Virus record (IMG/VR): IMGVR_UViG_3300043409_000680
Coordinates: 1 to 64,000 of that record
Strand: one strand, 5' to 3'
DNA from: a virus
Length of the DNA stretch: 64,000 bases
Part shown: positions 1 through 8,443 of the stretch, piece after piece
Position numbering within the stretch: position 1 is the stretch's first letter
Layout of the letters: each line of letters opens with the position of its first letter
Notes under the pieces: model-generated
The model's database searches: none
What the model was told of the DNA's origin: nothing
Seen by the model: only the letters and a program-made list of their open reading frames with translations
Program-made: the position numbers and the translations under genes

Positions 1-1398
1 CAAGGACTTCAAGGTACGACAGGTTTACAAGGCACAGCTGGTAGTCAAGGAACTACGGGTGCTCAAGGACTTCAAGGTACCACTGGTATACAAGGTTTTC
101 AAGGCACCATAGGTGATGATGGGTTTGTTGCTCAAGCCTCAGCACCTACTAACACAAGCCTTTTATGGCTAGACACAACTACCGCCGCAGTTGCAGCACA
201 GGTAGCTATCCCTGAAAGCTTGAACACAGTATCAGTAGGTGGATATTTTGATGGTACAGGGTTACGGTTATATGGGGCACAACTTAACTCTGCATCCACA
301 CCAGATTCTACAGCGTTAGACATCACTGGAGACATAGATATACGCACACAGGTAGCGGCTACTGACTGGACTCCTACTTTTAATACTAGCGTTGTAGGAA
401 AATGGAGCGGCGTACAGCAATCGTATGCATTTTATATTAACTCATCTGGTCTATTAGAATTTAAATGGTCTACCACAGGAAGCGACACTATAACAAAACA
501 ATCTACAGTTGCTACTGGCTTAACTGACGGCAGCACAAAGTGGATTCGTGTAACACTAGACGTTGATAATGGTGCTTCAGGCAATGATGTTAAATTTTAC
601 ACGTCAGATAATGGTACTACCTGGACACAATTAGGGTCAACTGTAACAACTGCGGGTGTTACTTCCATATTTAGTTCAACTTCTACTCTAGATATAGGCG
701 CTAACCAAGGCGGAACAAGCTTTGCAGGAACTATTTACCGTACACAAATAAGAAATGGAATAGACGGTACGGTAGTATTTGACGCTAACTATGCAAATGC
801 ATCTACAGATTCTTTTGCTTTTACTGAATCTAGTTCTAATGCTGCTACGGTAACTCTGACTACATCTCGTTATTCATTTGGTATTCCTGGCAAATCATTT
901 TCTAGCCTTAGTACAAGCGTAACTCCTAGTACTAATTCAGATTTATATAGCCCATTTAGAGTTACAGGAACTCCCATAACTGTAAAACATATAGCCTATG
1001 AAATTACCTCAGCGCCAGCATCAACTTCTACCATGTATCTTGCTATATACGCTGCTGATAGCAATATGCAGCCTACAGGCTCTCCTTTATATGCTTCTTC
1101 TGCAATTTCTATTTCTACTACTGGAGCAGGTGTTTACAGAGTATATATCACACCACTTACTCTTTCAGCAGGACAATATTTGGTTGCATTTAACATGAAT
1201 GTATCAGCAACTTTTAGAACTTTTTTAGTTCCAACCACTTCCATTATGAATGTTATGGGTACAAACAGCGTTCGATTATATTTAGCTAATTCTAGAACTG
1301 CAGCAGCATTTACTAGCTCACCGACTCCTTGGAGCTCAGTGAGTACATCATCTAATAACGCAAGTACAACTAATTTCTTACTGTTAGGATGGATGTAA
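1..1398 (+). CDS. Collagen-like tail-fibre protein with lectin-like domain (5' truncated)
   Basis: The reading frame is open from the first base of the window, so the N-terminus lies upstream; ATG or TTG codons inside are not the true start. The visible part begins with about 36 residues of Gly-X-Y repeats (QGLQGTTG type), which form a triple-helical shaft in phage collagens. A region of about 200 residues follows that resembles a concanavalin/LamG-like beta sandwich, with motifs such as YAFYINSSGLLEFKWS and IRVTLDVDNG. The last 150 residues form another beta-rich, Ser/Thr-rich region. The role is inferred to be a trimeric fibre that binds the host surface. It is the first of a run of fibre genes. 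The fold assignment comes from pattern only. Confidence 0.7.
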   Translation, partial: QGLQGTTGLQGTAGSQGTTGAQGLQGTTGIQGFQGTIGDDGFVAQASAPTNTSLLWLDTTTAAVAAQVAIPESLNTVSVGGYFDGTGLRLYGAQLNSASTPDSTALDITGDIDIRTQVAATDWTPTFNTSVVGKWSGVQQSYAFYINSSGLLEFKWSTTGSDTITKQSTVATGLTDGSTKWIRVTLDVDNGASGNDVKFYTSDNGTTWTQLGSTVTTAGVTSIFSSTSTLDIGANQGGTSFAGTIYRTQIRNGIDGTVVFDANYANASTDSFAFTESSSNAATVTLTTSRYSFGIPGKSFSSLSTSVTPSTNSDLYSPFRVTGTPITVKHIAYEITSAPASTSTMYLAIYAADSNMQPTGSPLYASSAISISTTGAGVYRVYITPLTLSAGQYLVAFNMNVSATFRTFLVPTTSIMNVMGTNSVRLYLANSRTAAAFTSSPTPWSSVSTSSNNASTTNFLLLGWM

Positions 1399-1493
1399 TG
1401 CCTAGACTTATTGATATTAACGAAGTAACTGGTGAAATCCACATTACAGATATTCCTGATGATTTAGAGGAGGACACCAGTGGCACAACTTAA
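1398..1493 (+). CDS. Possible 31-residue acidic peptide between two fibre genes
   Basis: A 31-codon frame starts in a TAATG overlap with the stop of the preceding fibre gene and ends 14 bases inside the next one. The product (MPRLIDINEVTGEIHITDIP...) is acidic and unrecognised. The tight overlaps on both sides resemble the real gene junctions nearby. However, its 3' end also carries the Shine-Dalgarno sequence (GAGGAGG, 1467-1473) of the next gene, so it may serve only to couple translation, or may not be a gene. Confidence 0.35.
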   Translation: MPRLIDINEVTGEIHITDIPDDLEEDTSGTT

Positions 1494-2442
1494 ATATTGG
1501 GATGGTTCTCAGTGGGCTACTGCAGTAATTGGTGCACAAGGTGTACAAGGTATCCAAGGAAATCTTGGTACACAAGGCACAACAGGAGCAGGAACACAAG
1601 GAACAACTGGTACACAAGGTCTTGGTGGTTTTCAAGGTGTTCAAGGTACCCAAGGTATCCAAGGTTTAATTGGAACACAAGGTCTAACAGGTTCACAAGG
1701 AGCAACTGGAACTACAGGAACCCAAGGTTTAACTGGACTTCAAGGCACAACTGGAACCACCGGAACTCAAGGTACTACAGGTTCTCAGGGAACAACCGGC
1801 TCAACAGGTGCACAAGGCCTAACTGGTTCAAATGGAGCACAAGGTACAACCGGAGCAAATGGTTCTCAAGGTTTAACTGGTTTTCAAGGATTAACAGGTT
1901 CGCAAGGAACTACTGGCTCAACTGGAGCTCAGGGTTTGACTGGTTTCCAAGGATCAACCGGAGCACAGGGAACTATTGGTCAAAACGGTACACAAGGATT
2001 AACCGGTTTTCAGGGTTCTACTGGAACACAGGGTTTGACTGGTTTCCAGGGCCTAACGGGACTTCAAGGACCAACTGGTGCCCAAGGAACTACTGGTGCA
2101 AACCTATTAACTACTAAAGGTGACTTAGCCACATTTTCCACCACTACAACCCGTTTGCCAGTTGGTACAGATGGATTGTATTTAAAAGCTGATTCAACTC
2201 AAACTACAGGTTTGGCTTGGGCTGCGGCTGGTGGAGGCTCAGTAACTGTATCAGATACCCCTCCAGTCTCACCTACTGCGGGAGACTTATGGTTTGAGTC
2301 GGATACAACGAAGTCTTATGTATACTATGATTCGTATTGGATTGAACAAGGAAACGTAATTACCACCATAGGAAATCTTGATGGTGGAGCACCTACCTCA
2401 ACATACGGCGGTATGACACTAATTGACGCAGGTGGGGTATAA
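1480..2442 (+). CDS. Collagen-like tail fibre protein
   Basis: This 320-residue protein starts at a GTG that sits 6 bases after GAGGAGG. The N-terminus has a short attachment-like motif (YWDGSQWATAVI), seen in related form in the genes at 3939 and 8501. Residues about 18-207 are uninterrupted Gly-X-Y triplets of the TQG, LQG and TTG type, almost free of proline, which is typical of viral collagens. A C-terminal head of about 110 residues carries a PPVSPTAGDLWFES motif that recurs in the large tail protein at 27297. The likely product is a trimeric fibre with a collagen shaft and a globular tip. The function is inferred from architecture and location. Confidence 0.75.
   Translation: MAQLKYWDGSQWATAVIGAQGVQGIQGNLGTQGTTGAGTQGTTGTQGLGGFQGVQGTQGIQGLIGTQGLTGSQGATGTTGTQGLTGLQGTTGTTGTQGTTGSQGTTGSTGAQGLTGSNGAQGTTGANGSQGLTGFQGLTGSQGTTGSTGAQGLTGFQGSTGAQGTIGQNGTQGLTGFQGSTGTQGLTGFQGLTGLQGPTGAQGTTGANLLTTKGDLATFSTTTTRLPVGTDGLYLKADSTQTTGLAWAAAGGGSVTVSDTPPVSPTAGDLWFESDTTKSYVYYDSYWIEQGNVITTIGNLDGGAPTSTYGGMTLIDAGGV
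1531..2100 (+). repeat. Collagen-like (Gly-X-Y) coding repeat
   Basis: About 190 codons of degenerate 9-base repeats encode GTQ, GLQ, GTT and GSQ triplets inside the fibre gene. Similar but shorter tracts occur at 1-105 and 2616-2721. Repeats of this kind are prone to length change by recombination or slippage, so shaft length may vary between related phages. Confidence 0.85.
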
Positions 2443-2459
2443 TAGGTTAAGGAGAAAAT

Positions 2460-3029
2460 ATGCCAATTCAAATACAATATAGACGAGGAACAGCAGCGGA
2501 ATGGACAGCTGCTAATACACTCTTGTCCGCAGGCGAGCCAGGATACGAGACTGATACTGGAAAGTTTAAAGTTGGTAACGGCTCTACTGCTTGGAACTCA
2601 TTAGCGTATGCTTCTGGTATACAAGGTACCCAAGGTACCCAAGGACTACAAGGTACTCAAGGTACCCAAGGGCTCCAAGGAACTCAGGGTCTTCAGGGAA
2701 CACAAGGAGTCCAAGGTATTTTTGGCCCTTACAACACCCCTGTTCAGGGAGTTGCTACATACACATTGCTGGCAACAGACACTGGAAAAACAATTGCCCC
2801 AACAACAGGCGGTGTTACAGTAAATACATCTACATTTAGTGCTGGTGATAACTGCGTTATTTACAATAACTCTGCCGCTAACCAGTTAATTACACAGGGT
2901 TCAGGTGTTACGCTTCGTCTTAGTGGAACAGGAACAACGGGTAACAGAACGCTAGCACAATATGGAGCTGCTACTTTATTGTGCGTTGCAGCAAATACTT
3001 ACGTAATTGCTGGAACTGGACTTTCATGA
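2460..3029 (+). CDS. Tail fibre protein with tropism-determinant-like N-terminus
   Basis: Residues 1-50 (IQYRRGTAAEWTAANTLL, then GEPGYETDTGKFKVGNG and TAWNSLAYA) match the N-terminal module common to many phage fibres and related to the Mtd N-terminal domain. A short collagen-like tract (about residues 53-88) follows. A C-terminal beta domain of about 95 residues then follows that is clearly related to the domains in the genes at 3939 and 4700 (YTLLATDTGKTI near its start, a threonine-rich hairpin, then YVIAGTGL at its end). A Shine-Dalgarno AAGGAG lies before the ATG. The protein probably forms part of the adsorption apparatus. Confidence 0.7.
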   Translation: MPIQIQYRRGTAAEWTAANTLLSAGEPGYETDTGKFKVGNGSTAWNSLAYASGIQGTQGTQGLQGTQGTQGLQGTQGLQGTQGVQGIFGPYNTPVQGVATYTLLATDTGKTIAPTTGGVTVNTSTFSAGDNCVIYNNSAANQLITQGSGVTLRLSGTGTTGNRTLAQYGAATLLCVAANTYVIAGTGLS

Positions 3030-3904
3030 GTGGGTTTCCTTGCATATCTATTGGGATTGACAAGCAATCAACTGCGACTATTTCGGCCGTTAACAACGGT
3101 TCAGCACTAACCCCTACAAGTGATGCTACCTACTACTACTACACCTTTACAACTGGTACTTGCAGTTTAGCCGTATCTGGCTCAAACATTAACTGCGATA
3201 TCCTCACTGTTGCTGGCGGTGGCGGTGGTGGTTCAGGTATTTCTTCTGGAGGTGGCGGAGGAGGTGCTGTTATTCTGTTTACTTCCTACCCACTCTCACC
3301 TAATGATGGAACATATTCAATTACTGTTGGTGCATCTGTTGCTGCTGCAACTAATGGAAATACAACATCTTTTGGTTCGTTAACTCCGCAAGCAACTGGT
3401 GGTGGTCGTGGTGCATCTTCTGCAACAAACGCTGCAGGTAACAGCACTCTAGGTTCGGGTGGTGGAGCATCTGCTGCTTTAGCAACTGTAGGGACTGGTG
3501 CTACTGGAACTGGTACAACTGCTGCGGTAGTTAGTTACCTTTACTATGGTAACAACGGCGGTGCTGGTCGTTCAGCAGGTAACGCATCTACATACGCAGG
3601 CGGAGGTGGAGGAGGCGCTGGAGCAGTAGGCGGAGCAGCATCCTCAGGCACAGGTGGTACAGGTGGTGCAGGACAAGTAATTTCTGGCTTTGGTACGTAT
3701 TCTGGTGGTGGTGGTGGTATTTCCGTTAACACACAGGCTTCTGCTGGTGGTACAGGTGGCGGTGGTGCTGGTGGTTTGACCACTGGAACTGCAGGAACTG
3801 CTAACACAGGTGGTGGTGGTGGTGGTGGCGGAACAACTGGCGGTGCTGGTGGTTCTGGTGTAGTTGTTGTTCGTGTTCCTAGAGCAGTTATTACTGGCGG
3901 TTAA
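3026..3904 (+). CDS. Glycine-rich adhesin-like tail fibre protein
   Basis: The start at 3026 forms an ATGA overlap with the previous gene; an in-frame upstream ATG at 2981 lies inside that gene and is less likely. After about 70 residues containing SDATYYYYTFTTGTCSL the protein becomes dominated by polyglycine stretches. It ends in the motif GGSGVVVVRVPRAVITGG. Gly-rich C-terminal modules of this type are known from phage receptor-binding tips such as the gp38-type adhesins of T-even phages, where polyglycine II helices pack under variable loops. The role in host recognition is inferred. A paralogue lies at 5083. Confidence 0.65.
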   Translation: MSGFPCISIGIDKQSTATISAVNNGSALTPTSDATYYYYTFTTGTCSLAVSGSNINCDILTVAGGGGGGSGISSGGGGGGAVILFTSYPLSPNDGTYSITVGASVAAATNGNTTSFGSLTPQATGGGRGASSATNAAGNSTLGSGGGASAALATVGTGATGTGTTAAVVSYLYYGNNGGAGRSAGNASTYAGGGGGGAGAVGGAASSGTGGTGGAGQVISGFGTYSGGGGGISVNTQASAGGTGGGGAGGLTTGTAGTANTGGGGGGGGTTGGAGGSGVVVVRVPRAVITGG

Positions 3905-3938
3905 TTAGTTTTTATTCCTATAGAAGAAGGTATTTATT

Positions 3939-4703
3939 ATGGCTTATGACTTTCCGAATAGTCCTACAGTAGGTCAACTACAAACAGTAAACGGCATAGC
4001 CCGTAGATGGGATGGAGTTACTTGGAGCATTGTCCCAGTAACAATTCAAGGTGTAACTGGTGCTCCTGGTATCCAGGGCACACAAGGCTTAATTGGTCCT
4101 CAAATTGTTAGCGCTACTTCTCCCATACTATGGGATTCTGGAACTAGAGTTATTTCATTTGACACCACTCCTGATTTAGGAACACCAAGTGCAGCAGTAC
4201 TTACTAATGCTACAGGTTTGCCAATATCAACTGGTGTATCTGGTCTTGGTACTAACGTTGCTACTTTTTTAGCTACACCGTCTTCTGCTAACTTAGCAGC
4301 TGCGTTAACCGATGAAACTGGTACTGGAGCTAATGTATTTGGTACTAGCCCTACTATTACCGACCCTAAACTTAACTTAAGCTTAAACGCAAAAACTGCA
4401 ACGTACAGCATGACTGCAGCCGATCTTACAGATAACGGCAAACTAATTACCTTTAGCAGTGCTACAGCGGTAAACTTTAACATCCCTACAAATGCTAACA
4501 ATGCGTTCCCTACAGGTGCTCAGATACACGTTATTCAAATTGGTGCAGGACAGGTAACAATTCAAGCTGCTACGCCAGCTACAACTACCATATCATCTAC
4601 TGGAGCCACCTCAACAACGCCAAAAACTAGAGTTCAGTTTTCATCAGCTACCTGTATAAAAGCAGGAACTGACCTTTGGTACGTTATAGGAGATATAGTA
4701 TGA
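3939..4703 (+). CDS. Tail fibre protein, modular
   Basis: This 254-residue protein begins with an attachment-like motif (residues 4-31: DFPNSPTVGQ, then RRWDGVTWSIVP) that is also seen at the start of the gene at 8501. A short collagen-like stretch (about residues 39-54) and a Thr/Ser/Ala-rich central shaft follow. The C-terminal 100 residues form the recurring beta module (TATYSMTAADLTDNGKLITF to WYVIGDIV), shared with the next gene. The protein is inferred to be a short fibre or fibre segment. Confidence 0.6.
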   Translation: MAYDFPNSPTVGQLQTVNGIARRWDGVTWSIVPVTIQGVTGAPGIQGTQGLIGPQIVSATSPILWDSGTRVISFDTTPDLGTPSAAVLTNATGLPISTGVSGLGTNVATFLATPSSANLAAALTDETGTGANVFGTSPTITDPKLNLSLNAKTATYSMTAADLTDNGKLITFSSATAVNFNIPTNANNAFPTGAQIHVIQIGAGQVTIQAATPATTTISSTGATSTTPKTRVQFSSATCIKAGTDLWYVIGDIV

Positions 4704-5083
4704 GCCTAAAAACATATCCTACAACCTTAGCAACTCCTGTACTTTTATCACCTAAAATTTCGAACACGTACACAGCTAAAACATCTGCATATACGTTTAT
4801 ATCTGGTGATGAAGGTAACCTCTTCTCAATGAACAATGCTGCTTCCGTAGCATTTACAGTACCAACTGATGCAACATTTAACTTTGCGATAGGTACAGAG
4901 TTCAACGTATTTTGGATTACAGGTGCAGGTCAGCCCACTATCTCAGCAGTAACTCCTGGAACAACAACAGTTATTTCAACTGGTGCTACATCTGCTACGC
5001 CTAAACTTCGTGCAGTTAACTCAGGTGCAACTATTAAAAAGATTGCCGCTAACTCTTGGATAGTATTTGGAGACATAGTATAA
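4700..5083 (+). CDS. Small tail-fibre tip module protein
   Basis: The start at 4700 lies in an ATGA overlap with the gene upstream. This 127-residue protein is almost entirely one copy of the beta module found at the C-terminus of that gene. Both have Y-[ST]-[MF]...D..G.L..[FM] followed by TTT[IV][IS]STGATS[TA]TPK and a closing [WS]..[IF]GDIV. It therefore looks like a tandem duplication of a fibre tip domain that became a free-standing gene. Confidence 0.6.
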   Translation: MSLKTYPTTLATPVLLSPKISNTYTAKTSAYTFISGDEGNLFSMNNAASVAFTVPTDATFNFAIGTEFNVFWITGAGQPTISAVTPGTTTVISTGATSATPKLRAVNSGATIKKIAANSWIVFGDIV

Positions 5084-5850
5084 TGACACCTATTTTAGGA
5101 ATTATGAGCAGTAAAAAACGTGCTAGTGCCATCGGTGGTACCGTAGTTTCTGATGCAACCTATTATTATCATATATTTTATTCAAATGGTACTTTTCAGT
5201 TTACAGCAACTAGCAGCACTAGCTGGACATTTGATGCAATAGCCTTTTCTGGTGGTAATTCGTCAAGTGGTGGTGTAGGTGGTTCAGGAGGTCGCTACAC
5301 ACTTAGCAATGGTGCTGCAACTACTGGCAGTGCAACATGGAACGTTGTAATTGGGGCGGGTGGAACTGGTGGCGTAGGTGGAAGTCAAAGCACTGTTGCA
5401 GCGCTGAGCCTAACTAGTGGTACTACTGGTTTTAGCGCAGGAGGAAGCACTGGTTATAGCACTGGTGCTGGTTATGGTGGAGGCGGGGGTGCCGGAGGTA
5501 GCGGTGTAACTGGAACATCTGGACTATGGTACAGCACATTTGCTATAAGCTACGGTGGAGCAGGTGGAATTGGATACAATCCTTGGAGTAGTACTGCTTT
5601 AAGTTCGTATGGCGCAGGTGGTGGTGGCGCTGCTACTGGTGGAGTAGGAGACGCAGCACTTGCTGGTGGTGGCGGCTCGGCAGGTGGAGGAAATGGTGGA
5701 ACTTATACAACGGATAACGTATACAACCAAAGCAGTAGCAGTGGTAGTCAGGGTGGAGGATCAGGTGGATATACTGGTGTTGGCGCCATAGCTAATGGTG
5801 GAAGCGGTATAGTAGTTATAAGGTATGCAAGATCGATTGTAGGAGGCTAG
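5083..5850 (+). CDS. Glycine-rich adhesin-like protein, paralogue of the gene at 3026
   Basis: The start is in a TAATG overlap with the gene upstream. Residues 20-30 (VSDATYYYHIFY) match the start of the earlier Gly-rich adhesin, and the C-terminus (GGSGIVVIRYARSIVGG) matches its end. The middle is rich in GGxGG stretches interrupted by Ser/Thr/Tyr loops. Phage proteins with this design usually form receptor-binding tips. Two different copies in one locus suggest alternative or combined receptor specificities. Confidence 0.6.
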   Translation: MTPILGIMSSKKRASAIGGTVVSDATYYYHIFYSNGTFQFTATSSTSWTFDAIAFSGGNSSSGGVGGSGGRYTLSNGAATTGSATWNVVIGAGGTGGVGGSQSTVAALSLTSGTTGFSAGGSTGYSTGAGYGGGGGAGGSGVTGTSGLWYSTFAISYGGAGGIGYNPWSSTALSSYGAGGGGAATGGVGDAALAGGGGSAGGGNGGTYTTDNVYNQSSSSGSQGGGSGGYTGVGAIANGGSGIVVIRYARSIVGG

Positions 5851-5851
5851 T

Positions 5852-6178
5852 ATGGCACACTGGGCAGAGGTAGACGAAAATAATATTGTACTTCAAGTAA
5901 CTGTTGGTGATAATAATGACCCAGCAGGTGATGAAGGATACCAATGGTTAATAGATGTCCTTGGTGGAAGTTGGATTAAGACTTCCTACAACGCAGTAGG
6001 GGGAAAACGACGTGACCCTTTAACAAATGAAGTAACTGAGGAACCTGGGTTTAGAAAAAATTTTGCTGGGGTCGGTTACCTGTACGATCCAATCCGTGAC
6101 GCATTTATTCCCCCAAAACCATTAGAGGGCGAATGGGTATTAAATGAAAACACATGTTTATGGGAAGAAGTTATCTAA
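5852..6178 (+). CDS. Conserved phage tail-fibre-associated protein
   Basis: This 108-residue protein (MAHWAEVDENNIVLQVTVGD... WLIDVLGGSWIKTSYN... RDAFIPPKP... CLWEEVI) belongs to a family I recognise from T4-like cyanophages and other environmental myoviruses, where it sits near tail fibres. No enzymatic motif is visible. The Shine-Dalgarno AGGAGG precedes the ATG. Its stop overlaps the stop of the convergent methyltransferase gene by 8 bases. Confidence 0.65.
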   Translation: MAHWAEVDENNIVLQVTVGDNNDPAGDEGYQWLIDVLGGSWIKTSYNAVGGKRRDPLTNEVTEEPGFRKNFAGVGYLYDPIRDAFIPPKPLEGEWVLNENTCLWEEVI

Positions 6179-6839
6179 CCCAACACATACCAACATCAGC
6201 GGTAGGTCTTAGGTAGGCTTCTTTCCATCCCCCATCTTCCCAAGCAGGAAAATTAGCTATGACCCAATCGTCTAACCGCATCTTGTCTATAGGGAACCAT
6301 TCTTTTGGTTCCTCTAAGTGGCTTACAATAAACTGAGGCCCTATCTCTTTATAGCCTAACTTAGCTAGGTATTCGATTTGAGCTTGGTGCTCACCAATAG
6401 TAACGTTGGTCCATTCAAAAGTGAGCATCCCATGGTACTTAGTCATACCTTTAAGAACAGCCCACTCTGCACCCTCAACATCGATCTTAATTAAGTCAGG
6501 TTCCCCGTAAATCTCTGCTAAATCATCTATGGTTATAGTTCTAGCTTTTACTGTTCTATACGGCTTACCTTTATATGGCATATCACCAGCAGTCAACCAA
6601 TCTATGTTCATAGTTGATAAGCCATCTTCTTCTGCTTCGTAAAACTCTATTATCTTACATGAAGTATCTGATACGGCCATGCGAAGCGGCACTACCATAG
6701 GGCTGTAAATAAAGTTACCCACTAGTTCCCCAAAGACCTTAGGGGCAGGCTCTAAAGCAATTACTTTATATCCTTTTGCAACACCAACTACAGTTGCATC
6801 TCCTCGATTTGCACCAACATCAAATAGTAGCAATTCCAA
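6171..6839 (-). CDS. FkbM-family SAM-dependent methyltransferase
   Basis: This 222-residue class I methyltransferase has a SAM-binding glycine motif near the N-terminus (LLFDVGANRGDATVVG), an acidic motif after the second strand (VIALEPAP), and the characteristic FkbM segment (LIKIDVEGAEWAVLKG). FkbM-family enzymes O-methylate sugars and other hydroxyl groups, often on surface glycans. Its start overlaps the TPR-like gene upstream by 20 bases, so the three reverse-strand genes look like one operon. The substrate cannot be read from sequence; a glycan is the likely guess. Confidence 0.8.
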   Translation of the reverse strand: MELLLFDVGANRGDATVVGVAKGYKVIALEPAPKVFGELVGNFIYSPMVVPLRMAVSDTSCKIIEFYEAEEDGLSTMNIDWLTAGDMPYKGKPYRTVKARTITIDDLAEIYGEPDLIKIDVEGAEWAVLKGMTKYHGMLTFEWTNVTIGEHQAQIEYLAKLGYKEIGPQFIVSHLEEPKEWFPIDKMRLDDWVIANFPAWEDGGWKEAYLRPTADVGMCWVR

Positions 6840-7395
6840 GCCTTTCTAAGTTACCAGCAACAGCGTCTTTATACTCTTTTTCCATATCTAAAGAACTAAG
6901 TAGAGACAGTAAAGAGATGCTTTCGTCTTGTCTACCAATCCACCAAGAGCTAACTGCTTGCTGGAATAGCAGGCAGTACTCTCCGTAGTAGCCTACAAAA
7001 CAAGGTAACTCTTCTGTGCCCCCAGCTCTAGAGAAGCCCATCTTAGCCCAGGTGTATGCCTCTTGCCAGCTTCCCTGTTTTTCAAAGAACTGAGACAGTA
7101 AGAAGTACGCCTCTTTACGTTCAGGGGCAAAAGAGATAGCTTGTAGTAAGCAGTTGCTCACAGTGTAGAGTCTATTATTTTGATCATCTATGCACTTAGC
7201 TACTTTTAGTAGTGAGGCGTAAACAATTAGTGGTTGAGTATCAATACCGTACTCTGCCGCTCTAAGATAAAACGACACTGCAGAAGCGGTCTGATTTAGT
7301 TTTTCATACTCTAAAGCAGCCTTGAAGTTCTTCTCCGGATCATGAGGGTCCTGTGACAGGTCTACGATTAGTTTTTCTATATGGTCATAGTTCAT
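6820..7395 (-). CDS. TPR-like helical repeat protein
   Basis: The 191-residue protein contains degenerate helix-turn-helix repeats of TPR type (ALEYEKLNQTASAVSFYLRAAEYG; YFLLSQFFEKQGSWQEAYTW). It has no catalytic motif. TPR proteins next to sugar-modifying enzymes commonly act as scaffolds, or are fused to glycosyltransferases. The gene overlaps both neighbours (10 and 20 bases), which indicates co-translation with the glycosidase-like and FkbM genes. Confidence 0.65.
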   Translation of the reverse strand: MNYDHIEKLIVDLSQDPHDPEKNFKAALEYEKLNQTASAVSFYLRAAEYGIDTQPLIVYASLLKVAKCIDDQNNRLYTVSNCLLQAISFAPERKEAYFLLSQFFEKQGSWQEAYTWAKMGFSRAGGTEELPCFVGYYGEYCLLFQQAVSSWWIGRQDESISLLSLLSSLDMEKEYKDAVAGNLERLGIATI

Positions 7396-8443
7396 AGGTA
7401 AGTGCCTCCATAATCATGTCCTCAACTACTGCCTTTGGAGTTCTAAGAATAAATGCAGCATTGTCCTGGAAACCAAAGGAGATCAATAGATCATCCTTGT
7501 ACACTGCTGCTCCAGCACAGAACTCAATACGAGCATCTAGGAAAGAGAATGCGGTTGGGCTTAATCCAACTAGATTTAGCTGATCATCCCAGACGCATAA
7601 CCTATGACGATAGTATCCGTCTTTTTGATCAAGGTAGTTTTTGAATAGGTCTACTTCGTGAGTAATAGACAGGTACATACTTCCCCACTTAACTAAGTGA
7701 GAACTACCCCTCTGGTCTTTGGGAGGAAGCATGCATTCTTTTAAGGACACTTGCTCACATCTTGGTGGAAGAGTTGGGAAGGTCTTTACTACCTCCGTAG
7801 GGGAGGTCCACTTTATAAAGTGGAATGGTTTATCTAATATTGGCACCCAGTTTTTCTCACAGTAAGAGTTATTCTCTCCTGGTGCTGGAATACGAATGCG
7901 AGAGGTTTCTTTAGCTGTCCATTTTTTCTTATTAAGATTAATCTTAGACAGCTCCATACGGCCCTCACCGTGGGTAGTTGTATCTCTACGTACCCCAATA
8001 AGGTAGTACTCGCCTTCCCACTTGACTAGGCGACAGTCTTCTTCTCCGTGAAACTCCCACATTGGCGTAACATCTAGCTTAGATGTGTCCACCTGTACGA
8101 AGTCAGTCATAGACAGATTCTCATCAAGTCTGCAGAGATAATTGACAGTTGCTAATCTTTGGTCCTTCTCAGGATGTAGGTAAGACAGGGGACCCCATCG
8201 GCTATTAAATCTTTGGGTATTCTCAGAGTGATAAAGGGTATAGTTGACATGTCTTAGGTTTACTAAGATTTCCCCGTCATCGTCTACAAAGACTGAGGGG
8301 TTCATAAGACCAGTACCGCTAGTTAGGCCATCTGAGATTACTAATGGGGCTAATTTGCCTCCATGGGCGACCGCCCTTTGCACCAGGTTATCCATAGTAT
8401 AAGTATACCATAGGAAGCCGATATCTAAATAATGCTGTATCAT
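7385..8443 (-). CDS. Beta-propeller glycosidase/phosphorylase-like protein
   Basis: This 352-residue protein shows the repeated beta-blade pattern of five-bladed propeller glycosidases and phosphorylases of the GH130/GH43-like superfamily. It has MNPSVFVDDDGEILVNLR, GEEDCRLVKWEGEYYLIGVR, EKNWVPI, RGSSHLVKWGSMYLSI and IEFCAGAA...LLISFGFQDNAAFIL. Related proteins occur in phage and bacterial glycan loci, and their substrates are mostly unknown. The start at 8443 is preferred because AGGAAG lies upstream; an ATG 16 codons later has no ribosome site. It is the first gene of the three-gene reverse operon. Confidence 0.65.
   Translation of the reverse strand: MIQHYLDIGFLWYTYTMDNLVQRAVAHGGKLAPLVISDGLTSGTGLMNPSVFVDDDGEILVNLRHVNYTLYHSENTQRFNSRWGPLSYLHPEKDQRLATVNYLCRLDENLSMTDFVQVDTSKLDVTPMWEFHGEEDCRLVKWEGEYYLIGVRRDTTTHGEGRMELSKINLNKKKWTAKETSRIRIPAPGENNSYCEKNWVPILDKPFHFIKWTSPTEVVKTFPTLPPRCEQVSLKECMLPPKDQRGSSHLVKWGSMYLSITHEVDLFKNYLDQKDGYYRHRLCVWDDQLNLVGLSPTAFSFLDARIEFCAGAAVYKDDLLISFGFQDNAAFILRTPKAVVEDMIMEALTYEL

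Noticed and set aside
1531-2100. CRISPR-like array
   Set aside because: The repeats are short, degenerate, without unique spacers of constant length, and encode Gly-X-Y triplets in frame.
1497-2117. Long Arg/Trp/Asn-rich frames overlapping the collagen repeats in other frames
   Set aside because: They are by-products of the periodic 9-base repeat read in another frame; composition (YPRYPRF, NWNTRSNR) is not protein-like and the in-frame collagen gene has a good ribosome site.
3544-3807. Proline-rich reverse-strand frame
   Set aside because: It is the complement of the polyglycine region of the adhesin gene; no start signals.
1-5850. Diversity-generating retroelement acting on the fibre genes, given the Mtd-like N-terminus at 2460
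   Set aside because: No reverse transcriptase gene and no template/variable repeat pair was seen; the Mtd-like N-terminal module is widespread in ordinary fibres.
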